A DNA stretch of 13,079 nt from Kiritimatiellia bacterium (GCA_016295275.1 JAEDLN010000044.1:1-13079), one strand, 5' to 3'. Numbered from the stretch's first letter, positions 1-6,898 are shown. Notes: generated by a model from the sequence alone, not told the origin. Program-made: numbers and translations.

Positions 1-154
1 TCTGCTTTGGAAGTAGTTCAGCAGGCCGGGAGGCCCAGCGGCCGGTAACTGGCTGTCGGGCTGGCAGGCTATCGTCTGTCGGGACTCCCGACCCTTCCGT
101 CCTACCGACCTCCGCCCACAACACTCTGATAGCGCGGCAGGAAGGGATATTGAA

Positions 155-363
155 TCACACAGAGGCACAGAGGGATGGAATACGAACGATTTAGCCTTGA
201 ATAGGACTGTTTAATGTGTTCAGTGCGTTCAATGTGTTCAAACGGCAAGAATACAACGTTATTACACGATATGAGGTTGCTCTTTGCCGTTCTACAGAGC
301 GTCCCCTTCGGTTCCATTCTGCGGTCGGTACGAACTTCTCTGTGTCTCTGTGCCTCTGTGTGA
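155..363. repeat. 18-bp inverted repeat pair (cacagaggcacagag type)
   Basis: The sequence tcacacagaggcacagag at 155-172 recurs exactly as its reverse complement at 346-363, with 173 bases between. The arms are themselves low complexity, built from CTCTGTG units. The enclosed part includes TTCA-rich repeats near 212-240. Immediately right of the second arm (about 378-411) lies a run of gcggag/gaggcg units. I know similar cacagag and gcggag strings from intergenic DNA of several environmental phyla, where they are often mis-annotated as small proteins. I cannot name a family for it. It could be a non-autonomous mobile element or a structured RNA, but the sequence does not decide. Confidence 0.65.
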
Positions 364-377
364 GGAATGGGGTAGAA

Positions 378-411
378 CGCGGAGGACGCGGAGAAGGGGA
401 GGCGCGGAGAT
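378..411. repeat. Short G+A-rich direct repeats (gcggag units)
   Basis: Three imperfect gcggag/gcgcggag units separated by gacgc and aagggga occur in a purine-rich run just after the right arm of the 18-bp inverted repeat. They form part of the repeat-rich intergenic patch and do not encode a plausible peptide on either strand. Confidence 0.5.
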
Positions 412-754
412 ACAACCGACTAACTTATTACACGTCCGGCAAAGATTCGCTTGCATTCGTGGTTGATTGCGATTATCTTTTTTCCAACGAAACGCCGTAG
501 ACATCACGAGTCGCGTGAGGGCGTCAGTCCTACGACGGGACGTGCTTGCCTGAATCCGGTAGGGGATGCCATTTCGATTTGCGGAAAGGCTTAGATCTAA
601 ACGGACGGTACGGGAGCTTGCCATCTCGCGCACCCATAGGCGTTTATCGGTGTAGCTTCCATGTCGCATTTCCGGAACTGTGTGTCATCCTATACCGTTC
701 CCCAAGGGAGTGAAGTTACCATGCACCGGATTCGGGTTTCTATCTTTGATTGTC

Positions 755-1849
755 ATGAAAACGAGTGATTTCGATTATCAGCTTCCAACCGAGTTGATTG
801 CCCAGGTTCCGCCGCCTTCGCGCGGCATTTCCCGAATGATGGTCGTCCACGCCGAAACAGGCGTTTTCGAGCATCGGCATATCGGCGACATCCTTTCGTA
901 CCTGAATCCGGACGACCTGATGGTCTTCAACGATACGCGCGTATTCGCCGCCCGTACGTTTGGACATTGGGAGGACTCTCCGGGAAAGGTCGAAGTGCTC
1001 TTTGTCGAACCTTCCGGCCAATTTCCGGGAGCCTGGACCGCGCTTTGCCGCTCCTCGCGACCTGCCCGCATCGGAGCCCGGATGCTCTTGGCCGACGGCT
1101 TGCTCAAGGCGGAAATTCTCGCGAAAAGCCAACGCGACGGGCATCTGGACCTGGCCTTGGAATACGAAGGCGATCTGTTCGATTTGCTGGATGGCCACGG
1201 CGTCCCGCCCGTTCCGCCCTACATTCGCCGCGATACTCTCGAAGATCCCCGCACGCAGACGGATCGCGAGCGTTATCAGACGGTTTATGCCCGCGAACGC
1301 GGTGCCGTTGCCGCGCCGACGGCCGGACTCCACTTCTCGGAAGAACTGTTGCGGAACATCGACCGGCATGGCGTCCTGCGGCGGTTTGTCACCCTTCATG
1401 TCGGCCCGGGAACCTTTCGCCCCGTCAAGGCCGACCGCATCGAAGACCATGTCATGGACGCCGAGCGCTACGAGATTCCGGTTTCGACCGCAGAAGCCAT
1501 CGCCGATCTGCGCCGCCGTCCCGGCGGGCGTCTCATTGCCGTGGGAAGCACGACGGTCCGCACCCTTGAGACTTGCGCACAAGCCAATGACGGAATCGTA
1601 ACCCCCGGAAAGGGGCGCTCCCGAATCTTCATTTATCCGCCGTACCGCTTTCGCACGGTCGACGCCATGCTGACCAATTTCCACCTGCCCCAAAGCACGC
1701 TTTTGATGATGGTCAGCGCACTGACCTCTCGCGAGCTGATGCTCGAAGCGTATGCGGAGGCCATTCGGGAAAAGTACCGATTCTACAGCTACGGCGACTG
1801 CATGCTGATTCTGCCGCACGAGCCGCCTGCGCCATTGCCACGCTCTTGA
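755..1849 (+). CDS. queA: S-adenosylmethionine:tRNA ribosyltransferase-isomerase QueA
   Basis: QueA transfers and isomerises the ribosyl part of S-adenosylmethionine onto 7-aminomethyl-7-deazaguanine at tRNA wobble position 34, giving epoxyqueuosine in the cytosolic queuosine pathway. The 364-residue product is slightly longer than the usual 340-355. Family motifs run in order: SDFDYQLP at the N terminus, FNDTRV (58-63), PPYIRR (154-159), the ERGAVAAPTAGLHF block near 180-195, TLHVGPGTF (213-221), GSTTVRT (264-270) and TNFHLPQSTLL (307-317). The frame stays open upstream to an ATG at 680, but the 25 extra residues do not look like QueA, so I chose 755, which gives the normal N terminus. No Shine-Dalgarno sequence precedes it. 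The ispE ORF follows with a 62-base gap on the same strand, so co-transcription is likely. Confidence 0.97.
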   Translation: MKTSDFDYQLPTELIAQVPPPSRGISRMMVVHAETGVFEHRHIGDILSYLNPDDLMVFNDTRVFAARTFGHWEDSPGKVEVLFVEPSGQFPGAWTALCRSSRPARIGARMLLADGLLKAEILAKSQRDGHLDLALEYEGDLFDLLDGHGVPPVPPYIRRDTLEDPRTQTDRERYQTVYARERGAVAAPTAGLHFSEELLRNIDRHGVLRRFVTLHVGPGTFRPVKADRIEDHVMDAERYEIPVSTAEAIADLRRRPGGRLIAVGSTTVRTLETCAQANDGIVTPGKGRSRIFIYPPYRFRTVDAMLTNFHLPQSTLLMMVSALTSRELMLEAYAEAIREKYRFYSYGDCMLILPHEPPAPLPRS

Positions 1850-1911
1850 TTTCGCCGTCCCGTTTCCGGCGTCGAACGTTCCTGCCGATCCAATCTCTTC
1901 TCACTACAGTC

Positions 1912-2862
1912 ATGCGCGAAACAGTCCACGAAGTTACGGTGCAAGCCCCCGGAAAAGTCAATTTGACGTTGGAAATTCTTGGAAAACGTCCGGACGGCTA
2001 TCACGAATTGCGGAGCATTCTCATGTCCGTATCGGTCTACGAGACGGTGCAAGTCCGGACGCGTGCGGACGGGGAGGTTACGCTGCGGACGATTGGCGAA
2101 GGCGTCGATTGTTCGGAGTTGGAGCGTCTGCCGATGGAGAAGCAGCTGGCGTATCGTGCCGTTGTCGCCATGCGCCGCGCCTGCAACCGTCCGGACGCGG
2201 GGTGCGACATTCGCATCGTCAAACGGATTCCGATCGGTGCCGGCATGGGGGGCGGAAGTGCCGATGCGGCAGGCGTTCTGTGCGCCTTGCGGGCTTTATG
2301 GAATCCGGCGCTTCCGGAAGCGGACTATCTGGCGGCCGGTGCTTCAATCGGGAGCGACATTCCCGCTTTGCAGCTGGGAGGAGCCGTACGAATGGAGGGG
2401 CGCGGGGAGCGCGTCTCGCGTCTGTTGCCGCCCGGAACGCCCTCCCCAAAGCCGTTTTGGCTTGTTGTTGTCCACCCCGGATTTCCGATTTCCACCCGTT
2501 CTGTCTATGAAGCGGTGGACGCTGAAGATTTTTGCTTGACACAGAAGGCGGGTATTTGCGAGAATTGCACCCGTTCCGTTTGCTCCGGCGATGTACGGGC
2601 GGTAGCGCAGTCGCTTTTCAATGGGCTCCAACGGACAGTTTCACGGCTCTATCCGAATACCGAGTACTTTGAAACGGCACTTGGGAAGGGTGGGGCTATT
2701 GTCACGCTCTTGAGCGGGAGTGGCTCGGCTGTCTTTGGGCTCGCAGAAAACGAGGAAACTGCCAAACAGATTCAAAGGAGTTTGCCACCGAATGTGTGGA
2801 GCAACGTCGTTCAGACATTGCCCGATGGTGTAATGGCAGCACACGGGCCTTTGGTGCCCTGA
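1912..2862 (+). CDS. ispE: 4-diphosphocytidyl-2-C-methyl-D-erythritol kinase IspE
   Basis: IspE is a GHMP kinase that phosphorylates the 2-hydroxyl of 4-diphosphocytidyl-2-C-methylerythritol with ATP, a step of the MEP route to isoprenoid precursors. The 316-residue protein shows APGKVNL with the active-site Lys15, the glycine-rich ATP loop PIGAGMGGGSADAAG (107-121), GSDIP with catalytic Asp149, and a C-terminal GSGSAVFG block. I chose the ATG at 1912 because it places APGKVNL near the N terminus; an earlier in-frame ATG at 1846 would add 22 atypical residues and overlap queA. The last 14 codons (303-316) run through the tRNA-Gln gene, and the TGA stop at 2860-2862 lies inside the tRNA. The final residues are therefore read off tRNA sequence and are unlike a normal IspE end. 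Confidence 0.95.
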   Translation: MRETVHEVTVQAPGKVNLTLEILGKRPDGYHELRSILMSVSVYETVQVRTRADGEVTLRTIGEGVDCSELERLPMEKQLAYRAVVAMRRACNRPDAGCDIRIVKRIPIGAGMGGGSADAAGVLCALRALWNPALPEADYLAAGASIGSDIPALQLGGAVRMEGRGERVSRLLPPGTPSPKPFWLVVVHPGFPISTRSVYEAVDAEDFCLTQKAGICENCTRSVCSGDVRAVAQSLFNGLQRTVSRLYPNTEYFETALGKGGAIVTLLSGSGSAVFGLAENEETAKQIQRSLPPNVWSNVVQTLPDGVMAAHGPLVP

Positions 2863-2892
2863 GACATGGTTCGAATCCATGTCGGGCAACCA
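2819..2892 (+). tRNA. tRNA-Gln (anticodon UUG), CCA encoded
   Basis: A complete cloverleaf can be folded by eye. The acceptor stem TGCCCGA (2819-2825) pairs with TCGGGCA (2882-2888) without mismatch. The D stem GTG/CAC is at 2828-2830 and 2840-2842. The anticodon loop CTTTGGT (2849-2855) carries TTG, reading CAA as glutamine. The T stem CATGG/CCATG encloses TTCGAAT. The discriminator base is A2889 and CCA (2890-2892) is encoded. The only flaw is a C-T mismatch at the outer anticodon-stem pair (2844/2860). The gene starts inside the ispE frame and lies 38 bases before the prs start. A tRNA-Gln between ispE and prs is a known arrangement, so this is a native housekeeping copy. The transcript probably spans the protein genes and is released by RNase processing. 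Confidence 0.95.
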
Positions 2893-2930
2893 CATTCGGC
2901 AGAACAAAACCAATCCAGCACGGTTCCCCT

Positions 2931-3860
2931 GTGAAAATCTTTTCCGGCACACAAAATCCAAAATTGGCAAAAGCCATTGCAGCGTATCTCGGTACGGAGG
3001 TCGGTGCGGCGGATGTCGTCAATTTTCCCGATGGAGAGACCTTCGTAAAGATCAAGGATGTCGTTCGCGGCGAAGATGTCTTTGTCGTCCAGTCCGTTTC
3101 CGGCAAACCGAATGAGATGCTCATGGAGCTTCTCATCATGATCGATGCGCTTCGCCGTGCTTCGGCCGACCGGATTACGGCGGTGCTTCCCATTTACGGG
3201 TATGCCCGTCAGGACCGCAAGGATCAGCCGCGTGTTCCCATCACGTCCAAGCTGGTGGCGAACCTTCTGGTCGCGGCGGGCGCGAACCGGATTCTGACCA
3301 TGGATTTGCATGCGGAACAGATTGTCGGCTACTTCGACATTCCCGTCGATCATCTCCATGCCGCGCCGATTATCTACCGCTATTTGGCGAACAAGCATTT
3401 CGAAAAGCCGGTTGTCGTTTCGCCGGACACGGGTAGCGTCAAGAAGGCGTACACCTATTCCAGGATGTTCGGGTGCGGCCTTGCGATTACGGCCAAGCAG
3501 CGCATGAGCGCCGAAAAGGTCGAGGCCTATTCGCTTGTCGGCGACGTGGAAGGTTGCGATGTGATCATGGTGGACGACCTTACGAGTACGTGCGGTACGC
3601 TTTGTGCGGCGGCGGAGCTTTGCGCCGCCCATGGCGCCAAGTCGATCCATGCAGCCGTCACGCACGGCCTTCTCAACGAGAAGGGCATCGAGCGTTTGAT
3701 GTCCTCTTCGATTACGGAACTCATCGTGACGGACACGATTCCGCAGGATCGTTGGCAGAATCACGAGAAGATTACCGTGCTTTCGGTTGCGGAGTTGTTT
3801 GGCGAGGCGATTCGCCGGATCCACAAAAACGAGTCGATCAATTCCCTTTTCATTACATAA
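2931..3860 (+). CDS. prs: Ribose-phosphate pyrophosphokinase (PRPP synthetase)
   Basis: Prs makes phosphoribosyl pyrophosphate from ribose 5-phosphate and ATP for purine, pyrimidine, histidine, tryptophan and NAD synthesis. The product has 309 residues, near the usual 310-320. Visible motifs are KIFSGTQNPKLA at the N terminus, NFPDGE, the YGYARQDRKDQPRVPIT block, DLHAEQIVGYFDIPVDHL, the pyrophosphate-binding region SPDTGSV (164-170), a KQR catalytic loop, and the ribose 5-phosphate loop DDLTSTCGTL (215-224). The start is GTG at 2931: there is no in-frame ATG between the tRNA and this point, and the family N terminus begins here. No Shine-Dalgarno site is visible. The ribose loop lacks the third Asp of the common DDMIDTAGT form, having Ser219 there. 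Confidence 0.95.
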   Translation: MKIFSGTQNPKLAKAIAAYLGTEVGAADVVNFPDGETFVKIKDVVRGEDVFVVQSVSGKPNEMLMELLIMIDALRRASADRITAVLPIYGYARQDRKDQPRVPITSKLVANLLVAAGANRILTMDLHAEQIVGYFDIPVDHLHAAPIIYRYLANKHFEKPVVVSPDTGSVKKAYTYSRMFGCGLAITAKQRMSAEKVEAYSLVGDVEGCDVIMVDDLTSTCGTLCAAAELCAAHGAKSIHAAVTHGLLNEKGIERLMSSSITELIVTDTIPQDRWQNHEKITVLSVAELFGEAIRRIHKNESINSLFIT

Positions 3861-3870
3861 ACATACCTCA

Positions 3871-3888
3871 CCCATTCCATCGAATGGG
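3871..3888 (+). other. Hairpin between prs and rplY
   Basis: The sequence CCCATTC (3871-3877) pairs with GAATGGG (3882-3888) across a 4-base loop, a perfect 7-bp stem starting 10 bases after the prs stop. It is followed by GTTTC rather than a T-run, so it is a poor intrinsic terminator. It may be a stability or processing element between the two genes. Confidence 0.4.
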
Positions 3889-3911
3889 GTTTCAGAAGAA
3901 AGACCAAAGAA

Positions 3912-4565
3912 ATGGCCCAAGAAATCAAGATTCATGCGGATTCCCGTGCAGCGCACGGTTCCTCCGCGGCCCGCCGCATCCGTCGTGCCGGCGGCATCCC
4001 GGCGGTCCTGGCCACCTTGAAGGGCGAGTCCGAGCTTCTCTCGCTCAACGCGCACGATTTCGAGCGCGAAATCGCCCGTCATGCCAATGCCCAGCTTGTT
4101 GTGACCGTTGCGGTTGCCGACGAGTGCCGCACGGCGATCATTCGCGAAATCCAGCGCGATGGCCGTACCGGTCGCATCACGCATGCCGATTTCGGTGAAA
4201 TCGATCCGAAGAAGAAGATGCATGTCCATATTCCGTTGCTGCTCCTCGGCGATCCCGTCGGCGTCCGTACGGAGAATGGCGTCCTCGAGCAGCAGATTCG
4301 CAGCGTCGAGGTTGTCTGCTTGCCTGCGGACGTGATCGAAGACTTTACCGTCGACGTGTCGAACCTCCATGTCGGAGACGATATCAAGGTTTCTTCTCTC
4401 GGTCTCGATCCGGAGAAGTACACGGTTGTCACGCACGCCGATCTCGTGGTCGCCAATGTGGCTTCCAGCGAGACGGAGGTTGCATCTGCCGATGCGGCTC
4501 CTGCCGCCGATGCCGCCGCCCCTGCCGCCGCCCCTGCCGCTGCTCCTGCCAAGAAAAAGAAGTAA
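3912..4565 (+). CDS. rplY: Large ribosomal subunit protein bL25, CTC form
   Basis: bL25 binds 5S rRNA in the large subunit. The 217-residue product is the long general-stress (CTC) form. An N-terminal 5S-binding domain of about 95 residues includes the SSAARRIRRAGGIPAVL segment and HADF near 90. A second beta-rich domain (about 96-195) includes PLLLLGDPVGVRTENGVLEQQ and the DVSNLHVGDDIKVSSL block. The last 30 or so residues are an Ala/Pro tail ending in four lysines. It lies between prs and pth, the conserved place for this gene. The start at 3912 gives the normal MAQEIKIHADSR-type N terminus. The purine-rich run before it could serve as a weak ribosome-binding site. Confidence 0.95.
   Translation: MAQEIKIHADSRAAHGSSAARRIRRAGGIPAVLATLKGESELLSLNAHDFEREIARHANAQLVVTVAVADECRTAIIREIQRDGRTGRITHADFGEIDPKKKMHVHIPLLLLGDPVGVRTENGVLEQQIRSVEVVCLPADVIEDFTVDVSNLHVGDDIKVSSLGLDPEKYTVVTHADLVVANVASSETEVASADAAPAADAAAPAAAPAAAPAKKKK
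4494..4550 (+). repeat. Low-complexity Ala/Pro-coding repeat in rplY
   Basis: Imperfect gccgccgcccctgcc-type units encode the Ala/Pro-rich tail of bL25. Such tails are disordered and vary in length between relatives, so this stretch is prone to slippage. It matters mainly for judging length differences. Confidence 0.6.
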
Positions 4566-4575
4566 GCCAATTCTT

Positions 4576-4630
4576 GCGCAGAGATGCAGGGAAAGCGAAG
4601 CTTTTCGCCCCGTTTTCAACGACTCTGCGC
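4576..4630 (+). other. Nested inverted repeats upstream of pth
   Basis: An exact 8-bp inverted repeat, gcgcagag (4576-4583) and ctctgcgc (4623-4630), encloses a second one, gcgaa (4595-4599) and ttcgc (4604-4608), in the 78-base gap between rplY and pth. The outer stem ends 13 bases before the pth ATG. There is no T-run, so termination is unlikely. A processing site or a translation-modulating leader is possible, but I do not recognise a known motif. Confidence 0.4.
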
Positions 4631-4643
4631 TTGATTCCGTTTC

Positions 4644-5231
4644 ATGAAGATTATCGTTGGACTTGGCAATCCCGGTCGAACATACGAAAAAACGCCTCAT
4701 AACGTAGGTTTCCGTTCTGTCGATCTGCTTTGCGCCTCTCTGGGAGGCTCCTGGCGTTGCGAGTCCAAACAAAAAGCCGATACGGCGAAAGCCGTTTCCC
4801 CTTGCGGCGAGACGCTTTTGTTCATCAAGCCGACCACCTTCATGAATCTCAGCGGCGATGCCGTAGCGCCGTTGGCCTCGTTCTTCAAGGTTCGCCCCGC
4901 GGATGTCATCGTCCTAGTCGATGATGTCAATCTGCTTCCCGGCCGGATTCGAATCCGGCCAGCCGGCTCCGCCGGAGGACACAATGGACTCAAATCGCTC
5001 ATCGAACGCCTTGGTTCCCGCGATTTTGTCCGCGTCCGAATCGGTGTCGGCATGGGGCATCACCCGGTTGCCAATTTGGCGGATCGCGTGTTAGGCAAGA
5101 TTGAACCGGAAGACGAAGCGGCTGTCGAAGACGGCATCCGTCTGGCTGCGGAAGCGGCCCTCTGCGTAGCAGAAAAAGGCGTCGATTTTGCCATGAACAG
5201 CTACAACGGACCCGAAACGGTTGCTCGCTAG
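4644..5231 (+). CDS. pth: Peptidyl-tRNA hydrolase Pth
   Basis: Pth cleaves the ester bond of peptidyl-tRNAs that drop off ribosomes, recycling tRNA in the cytosol. The 195-residue length is typical. The active-site set is complete: GLGNPG (6-11), catalytic His19 in TPHNVGF, Asn68 in TFMNLSG, Asp93, and Asn114 in GGHNGL. The Asn68, Asp93 and Asn114 numbering matches the Escherichia coli enzyme. It is co-directional with rplY and rpsF, in an order also known from chlamydiae (ctc, pth, rpsF, rpsR, rplI). The start at 4644 is the only sensible one because GLGNPG follows within five codons. No clear Shine-Dalgarno site is seen. Confidence 0.97.
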   Translation: MKIIVGLGNPGRTYEKTPHNVGFRSVDLLCASLGGSWRCESKQKADTAKAVSPCGETLLFIKPTTFMNLSGDAVAPLASFFKVRPADVIVLVDDVNLLPGRIRIRPAGSAGGHNGLKSLIERLGSRDFVRVRIGVGMGHHPVANLADRVLGKIEPEDEAAVEDGIRLAAEAALCVAEKGVDFAMNSYNGPETVAR

Positions 5232-5303
5232 CGGCACCCACATGAACGGAATCGGCTTCTCCCCATCATTTCCCGTATCCATCCATTCAAAGGAATCCAA
5301 ATC

Positions 5304-5720
5304 ATGTCCAAGAAATACGAAGCTTTGGTCATCTTTTCGAGAGATGTCCGCGAGGATCAGCTCGATCAGGCCATCGCGCGTTTCGTTGCCGAGATCCAGA
5401 AATTCGGTGCCACTATCGAATCTACGGATGCCATCGGTCGCCGTCCCTTCGCACGCGTGATTGACAAGCGCGAGCAAGGGCTCTACGCCAAGGTTCGCTT
5501 TGACGTCGATCCTGCCAATGTAACGGCTCTCCGCAACCGTTTCCGTCTGTACGACGAGGTCTACCGTCTTCAGATCGTGACCCGCAATGTGCGCATTGAG
5601 GCTGCCAAGGCCAAGGATGACGCCCGTCGCGCCGCGTTCATGGCGAAGATGGAAGAAAAGGCTGCGGCTGCCGCCGCCCAAGCCGCTGCGGAAGAAGAGA
5701 AAGAATTCTCCGCCCAATAA
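5304..5720 (+). CDS. rpsF: Small ribosomal subunit protein bS6
   Basis: bS6 binds the 30S platform together with bS18, which is encoded two genes downstream. The 138 residues start with KYEALVIFSRDV, the first strand of the ferredoxin-like fold. VIDKREQGLYAKVRFDV and LYDEVYRLQIVTRN follow as in the family. After about residue 100 comes an Ala/Glu-rich helical or disordered tail (KMEEKAAAAAAQAAAEEEKE), longer than in many bS6 proteins. An AAGGAA Shine-Dalgarno sequence at 5290-5295 sits 8 bases before the ATG. The 72-base gap after pth shows no recognisable S6:S18 leader structure. Confidence 0.95.
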   Translation: MSKKYEALVIFSRDVREDQLDQAIARFVAEIQKFGATIESTDAIGRRPFARVIDKREQGLYAKVRFDVDPANVTALRNRFRLYDEVYRLQIVTRNVRIEAAKAKDDARRAAFMAKMEEKAAAAAAQAAAEEEKEFSAQ

Positions 5721-5741
5721 GTTTTTTCTGGAAACGGATTT

Positions 5742-6161
5742 ATGTTTGGCTTGAATCGCATCTACCTCATGGGTACGCTGGTCCGCGATCCGGAATGCCG
5801 GGTCGGAGGCTCCGGCGATGCCAAGACGGATTTCCGCATTGCGGTGGATGATTCTCGTCGGAATCGTTTCGGGGAGTTCGTCAAGAAAACGTTGTTTATC
5901 GACGTGATTTCTTTTGGAGCTCAGGCGGAAAGCGTCCATCGTTATCTGAATCAAGGCAGTCGCGTCCTCGTGGAAGGCCGCCTGATTCTGGACGAATGGA
6001 AGACACGCGAAGGGCTGGAGCGTTCGACCTATCGGGTCGTAGCCTCCTCCGTTCAATTTCTCGATCCGCCCGTCTCCCGTCAGACGGCATCGCCGGAGTC
6101 TCCTTCCTCCTCCGATCGTCCCGATACCAGCCCGCCTATTGGCGATATTCCGTTCCTGTAA
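5742..6161 (+). CDS. ssb: Single-stranded DNA-binding protein SSB
   Basis: SSB coats single-stranded DNA and recruits replication and repair enzymes through its C-terminal tip. Residues 1 to about 108 form the OB fold (NRIYLMGTLVRDPE, DFRIAV, TLFIDVISFGAQAESVHRYLNQGSRVLVEGRL). A short Ser/Pro-rich linker and the tip follow. The protein is short at 139 residues. The tip reads GDIPFL, whereas the usual bacterial tip is strongly acidic and ends in DDDIPF or DDDLPF; here only one Asp and an extra terminal Leu are present. The position between rpsF and rpsR is the classic one, 21 bases after rpsF, with no strong Shine-Dalgarno site. Confidence 0.95.
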   Translation: MFGLNRIYLMGTLVRDPECRVGGSGDAKTDFRIAVDDSRRNRFGEFVKKTLFIDVISFGAQAESVHRYLNQGSRVLVEGRLILDEWKTREGLERSTYRVVASSVQFLDPPVSRQTASPESPSSSDRPDTSPPIGDIPFL

Positions 6162-6190
6162 TTCCTTTTTAACAAAGTAAGGACTCAAAA

Positions 6191-6421
6191 ATGGCACCTC
6201 GTAAAGATAGTAAGTTTCACCGCAAAGAGACGCCGCTTCGCAAGCGTACACCCAATGGTGACATTACCGTAATCGACATCAATGACGTCGAATTCCTCAA
6301 GCGCTATGTCAGCGAGCAGGGAAAGATTCTTCCCCAGCGCATGACGGGGCTCAAGTCTTGCCAGCAGCGCAAGGTCAAGCAGGGAATTCGTCGCGCCCGC
6401 TCTATGGGTCTCATGGTCTAA
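6191..6421 (+). CDS. rpsR: Small ribosomal subunit protein bS18
   Basis: bS18 pairs with bS6 on the 30S platform. The 76-residue product has the conserved core from the DVEFLKRYVSEQGKILPQRMTG segment to QRKVKQGIRRARSMGLM. No zinc-binding cysteine cluster is present; Cys57 is the only cysteine. An AAGGA Shine-Dalgarno sequence at 6178-6182 lies 8 bases before the ATG. It follows ssb by 29 bases and precedes rplI by 21, so the four genes form one transcription unit. Confidence 0.96.
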   Translation: MAPRKDSKFHRKETPLRKRTPNGDITVIDINDVEFLKRYVSEQGKILPQRMTGLKSCQQRKVKQGIRRARSMGLMV

Positions 6422-6442
6422 ACAGAAAGAGAGACGAATTCC

Positions 6443-6898
6443 ATGTCTATCGAATTGCTTCTTCTCAATGATGTTGCATCGCTCGGCAAGGCCGGCGATC
6501 TCATTCAGGTCAAACCCGGCTATGCCCGCAACTTCCTGATTCCCCAGGGAATTGCCGAGCCTGTCACGGAGGCCGCCCGCCGCCGTCTCGCCAAGTTGCA
6601 GGCCGAGCGCGAGAAGGTCCGCAAGGATCTTTTGGCTGCCGCCAACAAGCTTGCCGCTTCTCTCAAGGATGCCAAGGTTACGATTTCCGCTCGTGTCATC
6701 GAGGGCGAAACGCTGTACGGCTCGATCGATGCCGTCCAGATTGCCAAGGCGATTCAGGTTCTCGGCTTCCCCGAAGTCGAGCCGGACATGATCGAGCTTG
6801 ACGACAATATCAAGACGCTCGGTTCCTTCGACGTGTCTGTCCGCCTCCATCCCGAGGTCGCCCAGACGGTCAAGGTTTGGGTTGTCGAGGAAAAGTAA
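6443..6898 (+). CDS. rplI: Large ribosomal subunit protein bL9
   Basis: bL9 binds 23S rRNA near the base of the L1 stalk and helps maintain the reading frame. The 151 residues show the family signature in the N-terminal domain (LLLNDVASLGKAGDLIQVKPGYARNFLIPQG). A connecting Lys/Arg-rich helix spans about 45-75, and a C-terminal domain is recognised by YGSIDAVQIAKAI and the closing VKVWVVEE. It is the last gene of the rpsF-ssb-rpsR-rplI cluster. A purine-rich run at 6425-6434 may act as the ribosome-binding site. Confidence 0.96.
   Translation: MSIELLLLNDVASLGKAGDLIQVKPGYARNFLIPQGIAEPVTEAARRRLAKLQAEREKVRKDLLAAANKLAASLKDAKVTISARVIEGETLYGSIDAVQIAKAIQVLGFPEVEPDMIELDDNIKTLGSFDVSVRLHPEVAQTVKVWVVEEK

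Larger units (their letters stand above)
1..754. other. Intergenic region without a convincing gene
   Basis: This 754-base stretch before queA has short open frames on both strands, but their translations are low-complexity or made from repeats and resemble no protein family I recognise. It contains small hairpins, for example a 6-bp stem at 78-92 (gtcggg/cccgac) and a 5-bp stem at 504-518. None has a following T-run that would make it a terminator. The repeat-rich part at about 150-415 is listed separately. I found no convincing promoter for queA; a TATACC sequence near 690-700 has no good -35 partner. Whether the first 100 bases belong to a gene ending further left cannot be told. Confidence 0.6.

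Noticed and set aside
191..669. Small open frames on both strands in the first 700 bases
   Set aside because: Their peptides are made of translated cacagag and gcggag repeats (for example QRHRDTEK) and lack start-site or composition support.
740..1819. Minus-strand open frame of about 359 codons opposite queA
   Set aside because: This is also an antisense shadow of a clearly identified gene and has no recognisable motif.
2811..4772. Minus-strand open frame of about 653 codons opposite prs and rplY
   Set aside because: It spans two well-identified sense genes, the tRNA-Gln gene and the gaps between them, and its Arg/Asp/Gly-rich translation has no domain character. Codon bias explains it.
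5232..5303. Possible bS6:bS18 autoregulatory leader before rpsF
   Set aside because: I looked for a stem with the CCG-containing bulge expected of that motif and could not fold one convincingly.
5091..6251. Minus-strand open frame of about 386 codons opposite pth, rpsF and ssb
   Set aside because: It overlaps three confirmed genes and their spacers, and its translation shows no domain.
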